From the NCBI RefSeq assembly GCF_027497495.1, contig NZ_CP114205.1:4216001-4280000 (forward strand): DNA of 64,000 bases. Direction: 5' to 3'. The position numbers and the translations under genes were made by a program. Positions 1 through 9,020 of the stretch are shown here, piece by piece. Source of the DNA: Streptomyces tubercidicus (lineage in GTDB: Bacteria; Actinomycetota; Actinomycetes; Streptomycetales; Streptomycetaceae). How positions within the stretch are numbered: position 1 is the first letter of the stretch; each line of letters opens with the position of its first letter. Under the pieces are notes generated by a model. It worked only from the letters and a program-made list of their open reading frames with translations, was not told where the DNA came from and made no database searches.

Positions 1-204
1 GACCGGTGACTTGTAGTTGAAGTCGGCCAGGCGGTTGTTGCAGACCACCCCGGAGACCATGCCGGCCACCGTGCCGACATCGGCACCCACGGCGGCCGCG
101 AGCAGGGAATCGCTCGGGATCACCTGGGCCTGGGCGATGCCGCTGCCGAGCAGCACCAGCCCGCACGCCCCGACGATGCTGCCCGCCTGCGCAATTCTTC
201 TCAC
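1..204 (-). CDS. Small secreted protein, N-terminal part only
   Basis: The reading frame begins at a GTG (204) behind a strong AGGCGAGGAG ribosome site and runs off the left edge, so only 68 residues are visible. It starts MRRIAQAG, has a hydrophobic core rich in Val, Gly and Leu, and an AQA-type signal peptidase site near residue 26, so export by Sec is expected. The rest (AAAVGADVGTVAG, then a single Cys) has no motif that I recognise. It could be a small chaplin-like or other cell-surface protein, but the part seen does not decide this. Confidence 0.6.
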   Translation of the reverse strand, partial: MRRIAQAGSIVGACGLVLLGSGIAQAQVIPSDSLLAAAVGADVGTVAGMVSGVVCNNRLADFNYKSPV

Positions 205-379
205 GTCGCTCCTCGCCTCTTCGTCCTACGGGTGCCAGACGTATCGTGCTGCCGCGGTCGGCCCGTGTCCGCGTTCAACCCGCGGTGTGCGAAACCCCCG
301 GCGGACACAATCAGCCGGGTGGCCCAACCCGCGCGGGGCCGCTCGCCGGCCGGTCGTCAGACGGCTGCCACACCGGGGC

Positions 380-667
380 TCAGAGCACGAGCCGCTCCGG
401 CATGGGCTGCGCCACCCCGTCCAGCTCCAGCGTGCACCGCGGCATGGAGGGGACGAGATGCGGCTGGCGCAGCAGGACCCGGAAGGGGTGGGCGGGCTCT
501 TCGGGGAGTTCGCCGGTCAGCACGTTCATACCGGCGCGGTGTTCCTTCTGGTACGCGACCACCTTGCCGTCGACCAGCAGCTCGATCTCCCCGGACCGGC
601 CGGGTCCGACGTTCACCGTGATCGAGTGGTCACCCTGATCCAGATGGAAGTGGTGTCTGTGCCCCAT
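380..667 (-). CDS. Conserved hypothetical protein, 95 residues
   Basis: Start ATG follows a near-perfect GGAGGTG ribosome site. The N-terminus is His-rich (MGHRHHFHLDQGDHS) and is followed by a short all-beta-looking stretch (SGEIELLVDGKVVAYQ) and a C-terminal segment with an LELDG motif. There is no signal peptide or membrane segment, so it is probably cytoplasmic. Codon bias matches the neighbours. I do not recognise a family. It is divergent from the M50 protease gene, about 190 bases away, so the two may share a promoter region. Confidence 0.6.
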   Translation of the reverse strand: MGHRHHFHLDQGDHSITVNVGPGRSGEIELLVDGKVVAYQKEHRAGMNVLTGELPEEPAHPFRVLLRQPHLVPSMPRCTLELDGVAQPMPERLVL

Positions 668-853
668 GAGGCACCTCCGGCAGTTCGTCGGTCACGACCG
701 GCGGCGCCGTCCTTGCCTCGCGGCGGCCGGTCCGTTCTTCCAGCCTAGGTTCCGCGAGCGACAATTGTGGTGGGTGCCGGGCGTCCGGTTCACGGAGCGC
801 GGGTCGGCGAGACCTGCCCGGAGATCCGGGCACCGGGCCGGCAGGAGACGACG

Positions 854-1984
854 ATGAACGGGTCGGTCCGCGTCGGACATGTGGTCGGGGTACCGCTGCG
901 TATGCACTGGAGCGTGCCGCTGCTGGTGGGCCTGTTCGCGTACGGACTCGGCCGGCAGGGCCTGCCTGTCTGGACGCCGGGCCGTTCGGACACCGTGTAC
1001 GCCGTCGCCGGGGTCGTGGGGGCCGCGCTGCTCATGGGCAGCCTGCTGCTGCACGAGACGGCCCACGCCGCGACCGCCCTGCGGAAGAAGATCTCGGTGC
1101 AGGACGTGACGCTGTGGGCGCTGGGCGGGACCACCCGGATGGGGCGGCCGCAGACCGCGGCGGCGGCCTTCGCGGTGGCGGTCAGCGGGCCACTGATCAG
1201 CCTGGTCATCGGCGGTATCGCGCTGGGGGCGGGGATCGGGCTGCACGGGCTGTCCGGCTGGGCGGTGCCCTCGGTCGTCCTGGCCTGGCTCGGCTGGGCG
1301 AATCTGTTCCTGGGCGTGTTCAATCTGCTGCCCGCGGTACCGCTGGACGGCGGACGGGTGGTGCAGGCGGTGCTGTGGTGGCGCACGGGGGACCGGGAGC
1401 GGGCGGATCTGGCGGCGTCCCGGGGCGGCCAGATCATGGGGCTGCTCCTGGTGGCCGCGGGCTGGATCTCCGTACTGCGCGGGACGCCGGGCGGACTGTG
1501 GATCGTCTTCATCGGCCTCTTCATCATGGTGGTCGCCGGCGCGGAGCGGCGCCGCGCGGCCCTGCACCGGTCCCTGCGGGGGCTCCGGGTCGGTGAGGCG
1601 ATGTCCGGTCCGGTGGCCACCGGCGCCGACTGGCTGACCGTCCAGCGCTTCATCGACGAGGTGGCCGTGCACTCCGCATACTCCGCGCTGCCGCTGCTCG
1701 ACTTCGAGGGCCGCCCCAGCGGCGTCGTGCAGCTGCGACGGCTCGCGTCGGTACCGGCCGCCGACCGGGAGACACTGCGGGTACGGGAGGTCGCGATCCC
1801 GCTTTCCCAGTGCGCGGTCGCCGCACCGGACGATCTGCTGACCGAGGCGCTGGACAAGCTGAGTCTGCGGACCGGCCCCCGCATCCTCGTCGTGGACGCC
1901 GGGCATCTTGTGGGGATCGTCACCGGGAAGGACATCGGCCGGCTGATGCAGCGCGAGACCCTGGGCGGCAAGGAGAACGCCTGA
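854..1984 (+). CDS. Site-2 (M50) membrane metalloprotease with CBS domains
   Basis: A 376-residue polytopic protein of the S2P/M50 family that cleaves substrates inside the membrane. The zinc motif HETAH is at residues 67-71 and the second metal-ligand motif, NLLPAVPLDGG, has its Asp at 165. About six hydrophobic segments cover residues 15-235. The last 130 residues form a pair of CBS-like modules, which in this family usually bind adenine nucleotides and tune the protease. The ATG at 854 sits behind GCAGGAGA; an in-frame GTG further upstream would add a non-membrane leader and is less likely. The substrate is unknown; such Streptomyces proteases often cleave anti-sigma factors. Confidence 0.9.
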   Translation: MNGSVRVGHVVGVPLRMHWSVPLLVGLFAYGLGRQGLPVWTPGRSDTVYAVAGVVGAALLMGSLLLHETAHAATALRKKISVQDVTLWALGGTTRMGRPQTAAAAFAVAVSGPLISLVIGGIALGAGIGLHGLSGWAVPSVVLAWLGWANLFLGVFNLLPAVPLDGGRVVQAVLWWRTGDRERADLAASRGGQIMGLLLVAAGWISVLRGTPGGLWIVFIGLFIMVVAGAERRRAALHRSLRGLRVGEAMSGPVATGADWLTVQRFIDEVAVHSAYSALPLLDFEGRPSGVVQLRRLASVPAADRETLRVREVAIPLSQCAVAAPDDLLTEALDKLSLRTGPRILVVDAGHLVGIVTGKDIGRLMQRETLGGKENA

Positions 1985-2135
1985 CCGGCCTGCCTGCCCG
2001 GGGTGTCGCGGCGGGCGCGCGCCGCCGCCCGTCCGCGCCCACAATGGTGGTACGGAACGCCCCCGGGGGATACGGGGCCGTCCGCGGCGGAGACCCGTAA
2101 CGGGACAGCGGCGGAGGCCCGGAACGGACAGGGGT

Positions 2136-2876
2136 ATGGAGTACGTCACCGTGACCGCGCTGAGCCACCCCGGGCTGCTCCGGGAGCACAACGAGGACAG
2201 TCTGGTGGCCGGTCCCTGGACGCTCTGCGGCACCATGACCGAGAACCCGCAGACCCTGGTGTTCCCGCTCGGCACCCCGCTCGTGGTCGCGGTCGCCGAC
2301 GGCATCGGCGGGCAGCCGGCCGGTGAGGTGGCCAGCGCCCTGGCCGTGCGGCAACTGGCGGCGCTCGGCCCCACACTGGACACCGCCGAAGCGGTACGGG
2401 ACGCCCTGAACCTCTGCAATGACGCGGTGTACGCGGCCGCCGGCCACGACCCGGAGCTGCGCACCATGGGGACCACGGTCGCCGGTGCCGTCCTCCTGGC
2501 GGAGTCGCTGCTGGTGTTCAACGTCGGCGACAGCCGGGTGCTCAACACGACCACGGACGGGCTGCGCCAGGTGAGCGTGGACGACAGCCCGCCGCTCTCC
2601 CCGGGGCGGCGCACCACCTCGCTCGTCACCCAGGCGCTCGGCGGCACCCCGGACTTCAGCGCCATCACCCCGCATGTCCGGGAAGTGCCGCTGTCCGCGG
2701 GCGACCGCTACCTGGTGTGCACCGACGGTCTGACCGACCCCGTCCCGGAGGACGCCCTCAACGACCTGCTGCAACTTCACAGCGGCGGCCGGGCCGCCTT
2801 CGAACTGTGGAAGTCCGCGATCGAGGCGGGCGGTCCCGACAACATCACGCTGGGGTTGATCGGGGTCGGGGAGTAG
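2136..2876 (+). CDS. PP2C-family Ser/Thr protein phosphatase
   Basis: A 246-residue soluble phosphatase of the PPM/PP2C type, which removes phosphate from Ser/Thr using two bound metal ions. The metal-binding motifs are all in place: NEDS near residue 19, VADGIGG near 55, VGDSR near 130, CTDGLTD near 195 and GPDNIT near the C-terminus. There is no membrane anchor. It starts at ATG behind GGACAGGGG. A transmembrane Ser/Thr kinase gene lies 1.7 kb away on the other strand, so it could reverse that kinase's phosphorylation, although no operon joins them. Confidence 0.92.
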   Translation: MEYVTVTALSHPGLLREHNEDSLVAGPWTLCGTMTENPQTLVFPLGTPLVVAVADGIGGQPAGEVASALAVRQLAALGPTLDTAEAVRDALNLCNDAVYAAAGHDPELRTMGTTVAGAVLLAESLLVFNVGDSRVLNTTTDGLRQVSVDDSPPLSPGRRTTSLVTQALGGTPDFSAITPHVREVPLSAGDRYLVCTDGLTDPVPEDALNDLLQLHSGGRAAFELWKSAIEAGGPDNITLGLIGVGE

Positions 2877-2993
2877 AGGGGAGGGTTCGAGGTCCGGAGC
2901 GGCGGCCCCAGGTGTGGGGCGATGCGGCGTACGGCCTACGGGGGCGGCGATGCGTCCTGCGGCTAACCCCACCCCGGATGTGAGGGCTGCCGG

Positions 2994-4544
2994 ATGGGAA
3001 GCGGGGGAGCGCTCAACCACGCTTGCTCCATGACGACTTACACCCATCGCACCCTTCTTCTCGCGCTCTCCCTCGCCACCGTCGCAGCCACCGTGACCGC
3101 GGCCGCCCCGGCGGCCCGCGCCGGCACTTCTGGAACCGCTGGCACCACCGGCCCCGCCCTCACCTGGCGGCCCTGCGCCGAGCCCGGCGGCCTCACCGGG
3201 CAGGAGTGCGCCCAGCTGCCCGTACCCCTCGACTACCGCGATCCGGACGGCCCGCAGCTCAGCCTCGCCGTGACCCGGGTGCGCAGCGACCGGCCCGAGG
3301 CGCGGCGGGGCACCTTACTGGTGATCCCCGGCGGGCCGGGCGAATCCGGGGTGCGCCGGCTGGCAGCGAAGGGCCCGGCGCTGCGGAAGGCGATGGCGGG
3401 GACGTACGACCTGGTCAGCTTTGATCCGCGGGGGGTGGGCGGGAGCAGCCGGGCGGACTGCGGACTCGACGCCGCCGACCGCCATCTGGTGACGCTGCGG
3501 TCCTGGCCGGGGCCGGACGGCGGGATCGACGGCAATGTCGCCCGCTCCCGTCGGATCGCCGAGGCGTGCCAACGCCATGGTGGTGCCGTGCTGCGCAGCT
3601 TCACCACCCGGAACGAGACACGCGATATCGACCGCCTCCGTCAGGCCCTGGGCGAGGAGAAGCTGTCGGCCTGGGCGTCCTCGTACGGGACATACGTCGG
3701 GGCGGTGTACGCGCAGAAGTACCCGCGGCACACCGACCGCTGGGTACTGGACAGCAACGGTGATCCCAACCCGTCCCGGGTGGCGCGCGGGTGGCTGGCG
3801 AACATCTCGGTGGGCGCGGAAGACCGTTTCCCCGACTTCGCGGCCTGGGCCGCCGATCCGGCACGGGAGCGCGAGGGACTGCGGCTGGCCCGGCGGCCCG
3901 AGGACGTCCGGCCGCTGTTCCTCGCACTGGCGGCGAAGCTGGACCGTGAGCCGAAGGAGTCGACCACGCCGGGCGTCCCGCTGACCGGCAACCGGCTGCG
4001 GCAGGCGCTGCAGAGCGCCCTGCTCAGCGACGGTCTGTTCGCTGAACTGGCCCGGCTCGTCCAGCAGGCGCAGGACCCGGCCGCCGAGCCGGTGCTGCCC
4101 GACGCCGTCGCCGGACCGCTGCCGGACCAGGACGCGACGACATTCATGGCGGCGGTCTGCAACGATGTGCGCTGGCCGGCGTCGGTCCCTGCCCACCGGC
4201 GCGCGGTGACCGCCGACCGCGCCCGGCACCCGCTCACGGCCGGTATGCCGGCCAACATCACGCCCTGCGGCTTCTGGAAGGCACCCGCGGAGCCGCCCAC
4301 CCGTATCACCGCCGACGGCCCGTCCAACATCCTGATGGTCCAGAATCGCCGGGATCCCTACACCCCGTACTTCGGAGCACTGAAGATGCGCCGGGCTCTC
4401 GGTGACCGGGCCCGGCTGCTCACCCTCGACCACGGCGGCCACGGCGTCTACTTGGGCAACGGCACCGCCTGCGGCGACCGCACCGTCACCACCTTTCTGA
4501 CGACGGGCCGACGGCCGCAGACGGACACGCACTGCGTCGGCTGA
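2994..4544 (+). CDS. Secreted alpha/beta hydrolase, tripeptidyl aminopeptidase-like
   Basis: An exported alpha/beta hydrolase of about 516 residues, like the Streptomyces SlpD/SlpE and tripeptidyl aminopeptidase proteins that trim peptides outside the cell. A signal peptide (core LLLALSLATVAATV, AARA cleavage site) leads into the catalytic domain. The nucleophile elbow reads ASSYGT with Ser230, and a TAP-like C-terminal region supplies the Asp (QNRRDPYTP) and His (DHGGHG). The oxyanion segment is VIPGGPGESG. GAGGG before 2994 favours that start; the ATG at 3030 gives a more usual signal peptide and is the alternative. Codon 108 is TTA, so translation may depend on the bldA tRNA. Confidence 0.88.
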   Translation: MGSGGALNHACSMTTYTHRTLLLALSLATVAATVTAAAPAARAGTSGTAGTTGPALTWRPCAEPGGLTGQECAQLPVPLDYRDPDGPQLSLAVTRVRSDRPEARRGTLLVIPGGPGESGVRRLAAKGPALRKAMAGTYDLVSFDPRGVGGSSRADCGLDAADRHLVTLRSWPGPDGGIDGNVARSRRIAEACQRHGGAVLRSFTTRNETRDIDRLRQALGEEKLSAWASSYGTYVGAVYAQKYPRHTDRWVLDSNGDPNPSRVARGWLANISVGAEDRFPDFAAWAADPAREREGLRLARRPEDVRPLFLALAAKLDREPKESTTPGVPLTGNRLRQALQSALLSDGLFAELARLVQQAQDPAAEPVLPDAVAGPLPDQDATTFMAAVCNDVRWPASVPAHRRAVTADRARHPLTAGMPANITPCGFWKAPAEPPTRITADGPSNILMVQNRRDPYTPYFGALKMRRALGDRARLLTLDHGGHGVYLGNGTACGDRTVTTFLTTGRRPQTDTHCVG

Positions 4545-4573
4545 GCCGGGGGCGCCGAGCTGAAGGGTGTGTC

Positions 4574-6112
4574 CTAAGCGGGGAGCCGGATTCCCTTGAT
4601 GGCGGTGTCGAAGACGGGCCGGTACCGGGTCCAGTCCGTATTCGGTGCGGAGAGGTAGACCACGTACTGGGTGCCGTCGGCGCCGGCGAAGGCCAGCTCC
4701 ACCGCCCGGTACTCCCGTGCCTTGCCGTCGAAGGTGAACTCCCAGTAGCCCGCGGGCCGTCCCCGGAACTTCGTGGGGTCCATCCTGACCCGCTCATAGC
4801 CCGGGTTGTCCCGGCGCGTCTGGTCCTCCTCGGTCTCCCGCCAGTGACGGACCGGATCGGACGCGCCGGCGAACGGGACGATGTTGATCCGCAGGCCCGC
4901 CCGTTTGGTCGGGTCCACGTAGGCGATGTCACCGCCGGGCGGATGTGAGAGCTTCCAGCCGTCCGGTACGGGGAGGGAGAAGCCGTGGCCCACCTTCTGC
5001 AGGCGGTATCCGGAGGGGACCGGTGGGAGGCTCGCAGGGTGGCCGGAGGTTTTGGACTCGGGCGGACGGGGGGCCGTCGCGCCGGTACCGCCCCCGGGCA
5101 ACAGCAGCACCCCACCGGCCACGGCAGCGGCGACCACCAGTGCCGCGGCACTCCACAGCGCCGTGCGGCGGCCGCGCTTGCCCTTCCGAGCGGGCGCCGT
5201 GGGGTTTGTGGGGCTCGTGGCGCCCAGGGGATCCGCAGGGGCTCCGGCGGGCTGCGGCCGTGTGGTTGGAGCGTCGAGAACGGTGCCCCTGCCGGCTGCC
5301 TGGCCGCCCAGGAGGCGTTCGGCCTCGTGTGCGTCCATGCGCCGCCCGGGTTCCTTCATGAGCAGGCCCTCGATCACCGGGGCCAGGTCACCGGCGTTGC
5401 GCGGGGGCGGGTAGTCCTCGGCGGCGATGGCGTACGCCGTCTCGATGGCGGTGTCCCGGTTGAACGGGGGATGCCCTTCGACCGCCTGGTACAGCGTCGC
5501 CCCGAGGGACCACAGGTCGCAGGCCGGGCCGGGCTCGGCGATGCCGGTCCGGAGGCGTTCCGGCGCGAGGTACTGGATCGACCCGATCAGCTCGCCGGTC
5601 CGGGTGAGGGACGGGGTTCCGGACTGCACGGCGATGCCGAAGTCGGTCAGCACGATCCGCCCGTCGTGCCCGAGCAGCACATTGGCGGGCTTGATGTCCC
5701 GGTGCAGCACCCCGGCGTCATGGGCGGCGCGCAGTGCGGCGGCCATGCTGCGGCCGATCCGGGCCGCTTCGCCGGGCGGCAGCGCACCCTCGCGCTTCAG
5801 GAGGTCGCCCAGGGTGACCGAGGGGACGTACTCCATGACGATGCACGGCAGGTCCTCGTCGTCGACGACGTCGTGCACCACGATCACATGGGGATGGGTG
5901 ATCCGGGCGGCGCTACGGGCCTCGCGGCGGGTGCGCTCGTAGAGCGTCTCGATCTCGTCGTCGTTCAGGTGCGGGGGTACCAGCAGCTTCTTCACGGCGA
6001 CCGGCCGCCCGAGCAGCTCGTCCTCGGCCAGCCATACCGTGCCCATGCCACCGCGGCCGACCCGCTCCACCAGCCGGTACCGCTCGGCCACGAGTCGTCC
6101 TAGATCGGACAC
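4574..6112 (-). CDS. Transmembrane Ser/Thr protein kinase (PknB type)
   Basis: A 512-residue Hanks-type kinase. The kinase domain (residues 12-270) shows GRGGMGTV, Lys41 in VAVKK, the catalytic loop HRDIKPAN, the DFG motif (LTDFGIA) and APE (YLAPERL). A Pro/Ala-rich linker and one membrane helix (LWSAAALVVAAAVAGGVLLL) follow. An extracellular domain of about 150 residues rich in Trp and Tyr completes it; it has no PASTA repeats and may sense a ligand. The GTG start at 6112 lies 8 bases behind GGGGGAGGAG; an upstream extension would cover non-coding-looking sequence. A PP2C phosphatase is encoded nearby on the other strand. Confidence 0.92.
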   Translation of the reverse strand: MSDLGRLVAERYRLVERVGRGGMGTVWLAEDELLGRPVAVKKLLVPPHLNDDEIETLYERTRREARSAARITHPHVIVVHDVVDDEDLPCIVMEYVPSVTLGDLLKREGALPPGEAARIGRSMAAALRAAHDAGVLHRDIKPANVLLGHDGRIVLTDFGIAVQSGTPSLTRTGELIGSIQYLAPERLRTGIAEPGPACDLWSLGATLYQAVEGHPPFNRDTAIETAYAIAAEDYPPPRNAGDLAPVIEGLLMKEPGRRMDAHEAERLLGGQAAGRGTVLDAPTTRPQPAGAPADPLGATSPTNPTAPARKGKRGRRTALWSAAALVVAAAVAGGVLLLPGGGTGATAPRPPESKTSGHPASLPPVPSGYRLQKVGHGFSLPVPDGWKLSHPPGGDIAYVDPTKRAGLRINIVPFAGASDPVRHWRETEEDQTRRDNPGYERVRMDPTKFRGRPAGYWEFTFDGKAREYRAVELAFAGADGTQYVVYLSAPNTDWTRYRPVFDTAIKGIRLPA

Positions 6113-6363
6113 CGTGAGTTCTCCTCCCCCGCACGGGTTGAACAGTCTGCGCAAGCACCATAGCCCGCGTGTTCGAGGTGGCCGAGGGCGGCATTTCGGG
6201 GAGCGGTGCGCCGGGCGGAGCCCGCCCGGCAAGGCCGCTGCGGGGGTCCGGCAACTGCCGCTGGGGACGCCCTTGTTCGTCCTCGTGCCGACGGCGCGGT
6301 CGCCTCCCGAGCCGCTCGGGGGGTGGTGCGCGGAGGGCGTGTGGCGCCGTGCGTGATGCCGCG

Positions 6364-6434
6364 ATGGCGCCATTGATGCCATGCATGCGCCATAGAGGCT
6401 TGCGGTGGCGCCATGATGGTGCCACTATGGCGTT
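6364..6434 (+). promoter_or_regulatory. Array of TGGCGCCA-type operator half-sites
   Basis: The 70 bases before the ribbon-helix-helix gene hold a perfect 10-bp palindrome ATGGCGCCAT (6364-6373), a second TGGCGCCA (6406-6413), an imperfect copy ATGGTGCCAC (6415-6424) and several single TGGCG or CGCCA half-sites. A possible promoter (TTGCGG at 6400-6405, 17 bases, CACTAT at 6423-6428) would begin transcription at or next to the ATG at 6435. There is no Shine-Dalgarno, so the mRNA may be leaderless. Autorepression by the downstream DNA-binding protein is an inference. Confidence 0.55.
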
Positions 6435-6971
6435 ATGGACCTCACGCCCTACGTCGACAATCTCCGGCATGAACTCGCGGTCGCCGCGGATGCAGGCGGA
6501 GACGAAGCCCGCGCCCTGGCCGAGCGGCTCGCCACCCCCCTGGAGTCGGCCGTCCGGCTCACGCTGCTGAACGCCCTCTCCTCCGCCGCGACCGAGATCA
6601 CCCGCGATCTGGCACCGGGGTCGGTCGATCTGCGGCTGCGCGGGCTCGACCCCGAGTTCGTGGTGACCGCACCGCCGAGCCAGGAGCCGTACGAACAGGC
6701 GGAGTTGCCCGAGGCGGCGGCCGAGCCGCGGGCAGCCGCGCACCCGGCCCCCTCCGACGCCGACGAGGGCGGCACCGCGCGGATCAACTTCCGCCTTCCC
6801 GCCCATCTAAAGGCCCGGGTCGAGGACGCAGCAGGCCAGGACGGCCTCTCCGTCAACGCCTGGCTGGTACGGGCGGTCACCAACGCCCTGGAACCGGGCG
6901 CCCCCAGCCGCTCCGCCCGCCGCGGCCCCCGCCACGGAGGCAAGCAGGGGTATACGGGCTGGGTCCGCTAG
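6435..6971 (+). CDS. Ribbon-helix-helix DNA-binding protein (HicB/Arc-like)
   Basis: A 178-residue protein. The N-terminal 80 residues are helical (DLTPYVDNLRHELAVAADAG) and may oligomerise. The C-terminal part, RINFRLPAHLKARVEDAAGQ followed by SVNAWLVRAVTNAL, is a typical ribbon-helix-helix fold of the Arc/HicB-antitoxin type, with a short basic tail. Genes of this type are often labelled HicB antitoxin, but no HicA-like toxin is near. The gene is instead followed in the same direction by the DUF4097 protein and a DrrAB-type exporter, which suggests a local regulator of that cassette. No ribosome site is visible before the ATG. Confidence 0.75.
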   Translation: MDLTPYVDNLRHELAVAADAGGDEARALAERLATPLESAVRLTLLNALSSAATEITRDLAPGSVDLRLRGLDPEFVVTAPPSQEPYEQAELPEAAAEPRAAAHPAPSDADEGGTARINFRLPAHLKARVEDAAGQDGLSVNAWLVRAVTNALEPGAPSRSARRGPRHGGKQGYTGWVR

Positions 6972-6987
6972 GCCGGCCGCGACGCGC

Positions 6988-7090
6988 TCACCCACTCAGC
7001 TACTTCACCCACTTCACCCACTCACCCACTCACCCACTCACCCACTCAGTCACCTGCTCAGCCACTCACTCACTCAGCTACTCACTCACC
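6988..7090. repeat. Degenerate CACTCACC tandem repeats
   Basis: About 100 bases between the regulator and the DUF4097 gene are made of short repeats of CACTCACC, CACTTCACC and CACTCAGC on the plus strand. The segment is purine-poor and far lower in GC than its neighbours. It is followed by a small hairpin (CCCGCC, GTTC, GGCGGG at 7089-7104). The hairpin could stop or stabilise the upstream transcript; the repeat is a likely site of replication slippage. Confidence 0.7.
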
Positions 7091-7135
7091 CGCCGTTCGG
7101 CGGGAACTCACACCAGCCATGAGGACGGCACAGCC

Positions 7136-7972
7136 ATGCCTGCTTTCGACACACCCGAACCGCTCTCCGTCACCGTCGAGATCGACCTCGGATCCGTCCG
7201 GATCGCCGCGAGCAAGCGCATCGACACGGTCGTGGAGGTGCTGCCGAGGGACGCCACCGACGAGGCCGACCTGCGGGCCGCGCAGCAGACCAAGGTCACC
7301 TGCTCCGGCGGCAAGCTGCTCGTCAAGGGCCCCAAGAAGCGCTCCCTCTTCGGCAAGTGCGGTTCGGTCGGCGTGACCATCGAGCTGCCGACCGGCTCGG
7401 ACGTCCTGGGCACCTCGCCCATGGCGGACTTCACCCTGGAAGGCCGCCTCGGCGAATGCCGCCTCAAGACCTCGTTCGGCGACATCCAGGTCGATGAGGC
7501 GGAGACCGTCAACCTGCGGACCGAGTACGGCGACATCCGGCTGGACCGGGTGGCGGGCGACGCCGAACTCGTCGGCGCGGGCCGGATCGAGGCCAATGAG
7601 ATCGCGGGCGCGGCGCTGGTGAAGAACGGCAACGGCGAAACCGTGATCGGCGAGGTCACCGGCGCGCTGCGGGCGAGAGCGTCCAACGGCCTGATCTCCG
7701 TCGGCGTCGCGCACGCCGGAGTCGACGCCAAGTCCGCCAACGGCGCCATCCGGATCGGCGAAGTGGCCCGCGGCCAGGTCGTACTCCATGCCGCCGCCGG
7801 TGACCTGGAGGTCGGCATCCGGGAGGCCAGCGCCGCCTGGCTGGAGGTGGCCACCGGCGTCGGCAGTGTGCACACCGACCTCGGCGCCGCCGATGGCCCC
7901 GGCGACAGTGCCGAGACCGTCGAAGTACGCGCCCACACCAGCATCGGCGACATCCTGATCCGCCGCTCCTGA
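7136..7972 (+). CDS. DUF4097-family beta-strand repeat protein
   Basis: A 278-residue protein built from repeated short beta strands, with alternating hydrophobic residues and motifs such as TEYGDIRLD, GNGETVIGEV and SNGLISVGV. This is the pattern of DUF4097 adhesin-like beta-solenoids. There is no signal peptide or membrane segment. The start is ATG behind GAGGACGG. It stands between a ribbon-helix-helix regulator and an ABC exporter in one direction, an arrangement that recurs in Streptomyces to my knowledge, but the role of the protein there is not established. Confidence 0.8.
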   Translation: MPAFDTPEPLSVTVEIDLGSVRIAASKRIDTVVEVLPRDATDEADLRAAQQTKVTCSGGKLLVKGPKKRSLFGKCGSVGVTIELPTGSDVLGTSPMADFTLEGRLGECRLKTSFGDIQVDEAETVNLRTEYGDIRLDRVAGDAELVGAGRIEANEIAGAALVKNGNGETVIGEVTGALRARASNGLISVGVAHAGVDAKSANGAIRIGEVARGQVVLHAAAGDLEVGIREASAAWLEVATGVGSVHTDLGAADGPGDSAETVEVRAHTSIGDILIRRS

Positions 7973-8030
7973 CCAGGCCCCGGCCACTGGTGGCCGGGCA
8001 CGAACACCCCACCCAGAGACGGGAATTGCT

Positions 8031-9020
8031 ATGACCATGCACTCCCCGATCGCCGTCACATCGGCGATCGAGGCCACCGGGTTAGCCAAGTCCTACGGCG
8101 ACAAGGTGGTGCTCGACGGCATCGACCTGCGCATCCCCGAAGGCACGGTCTTCGCCCTGCTCGGGCCCAACGGCGCGGGCAAGACCACCACCGTGCAGAT
8201 CCTCTCCACCCTCATCTCCGCCACCGCCGGCCAGGCACGGGTCGCCGGCCACGATCTGGTCCGCGAGGCGGATGCCGTACGCGCCGCGATCGGCGTCACC
8301 GGCCAGTTCTCGGCGGTGGACAACCTGCTCACCGCCCGGGAGAACCTGCTCCTGATGGCGGACCTGCACCATCTCGACCGGCGCGAAGGCCGACGGCGCG
8401 CCACCGAGCTCCTGCGCCGCTTCGAACTGACCGAGGCCGCCACCAAGCCCGTCGTCACCTTCTCGGGCGGTATGCGCCGCAAGCTCGACCTCGCGATGAC
8501 CCTGGTCGGGAATCCGCGCATCATCTTCCTCGACGAGCCGACCACCGGCCTCGATCCCCGCAGTCGTCGCACCATGTGGGAGATCATCCGCAGCCTGGTC
8601 GCCGAAGACGGCGTCACCATCTTCCTGACCACGCAGTATCTGGACGAAGCCGATCAACTCGCCGACCGTATCGCCGTCCTGGACCATGGAAAGCTGGTCG
8701 CCGAAGGCACCGCGGACGAGCTGAAGCGACGGATCCCCGGCGGCCATATCCGCCTCCGGTTCGCCGAGGGGTCCCAACTGGACTCGGCCGCCGCCCTCTT
8801 CGGCGCCACCGCACACGACAGCGAAGCGCTCACCCTGCACGTCCCCGGCGACGGCAGCATCCCCGCCCTGCGCGCCGTGCTCGACGCCCTGGACCATGCG
8901 TCGATCCGCGCCGAAGAACTGACGGTGCACACCCCCGATCTCGACGATGTCTTCCTCACCCTCACCGGCCGCGACCGGTCCGCCAGCGAGGTCAACTCCC
9001 CTAAGGAGAGCGTCCGATGA
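8031..9020 (+). CDS. DrrA-type ABC transporter ATP-binding protein
   Basis: A 329-residue ATPase that would power export of a hydrophobic compound with the permease encoded next. Walker A is GPNGAGKT, the Q-loop follows in VTGQFS, the signature is SGGMRRKLD, Walker B is IIFLDEP, and the switch region is TTQYLDEAD. The C-terminal 80 residues match the extra domain of daunorubicin-resistance DrrA proteins. The stop overlaps the permease ATG by four bases (ATGA), so the two are translationally coupled. Codon 18 is TTA, which would make expression depend on the bldA tRNA. Confidence 0.92.
   Translation: MTMHSPIAVTSAIEATGLAKSYGDKVVLDGIDLRIPEGTVFALLGPNGAGKTTTVQILSTLISATAGQARVAGHDLVREADAVRAAIGVTGQFSAVDNLLTARENLLLMADLHHLDRREGRRRATELLRRFELTEAATKPVVTFSGGMRRKLDLAMTLVGNPRIIFLDEPTTGLDPRSRRTMWEIIRSLVAEDGVTIFLTTQYLDEADQLADRIAVLDHGKLVAEGTADELKRRIPGGHIRLRFAEGSQLDSAAALFGATAHDSEALTLHVPGDGSIPALRAVLDALDHASIRAEELTVHTPDLDDVFLTLTGRDRSASEVNSPKESVR

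Noticed and set aside
692..2668. Long minus-strand open frame across the protease and phosphatase genes
   Set aside because: Antisense shadow typical of high-GC DNA; the plus-strand frames carry clear catalytic motifs and ribosome sites.
6435..6971. HicB antitoxin of a toxin-antitoxin pair
   Set aside because: No small HicA-like toxin gene lies on either side; the neighbours form an exporter cassette.
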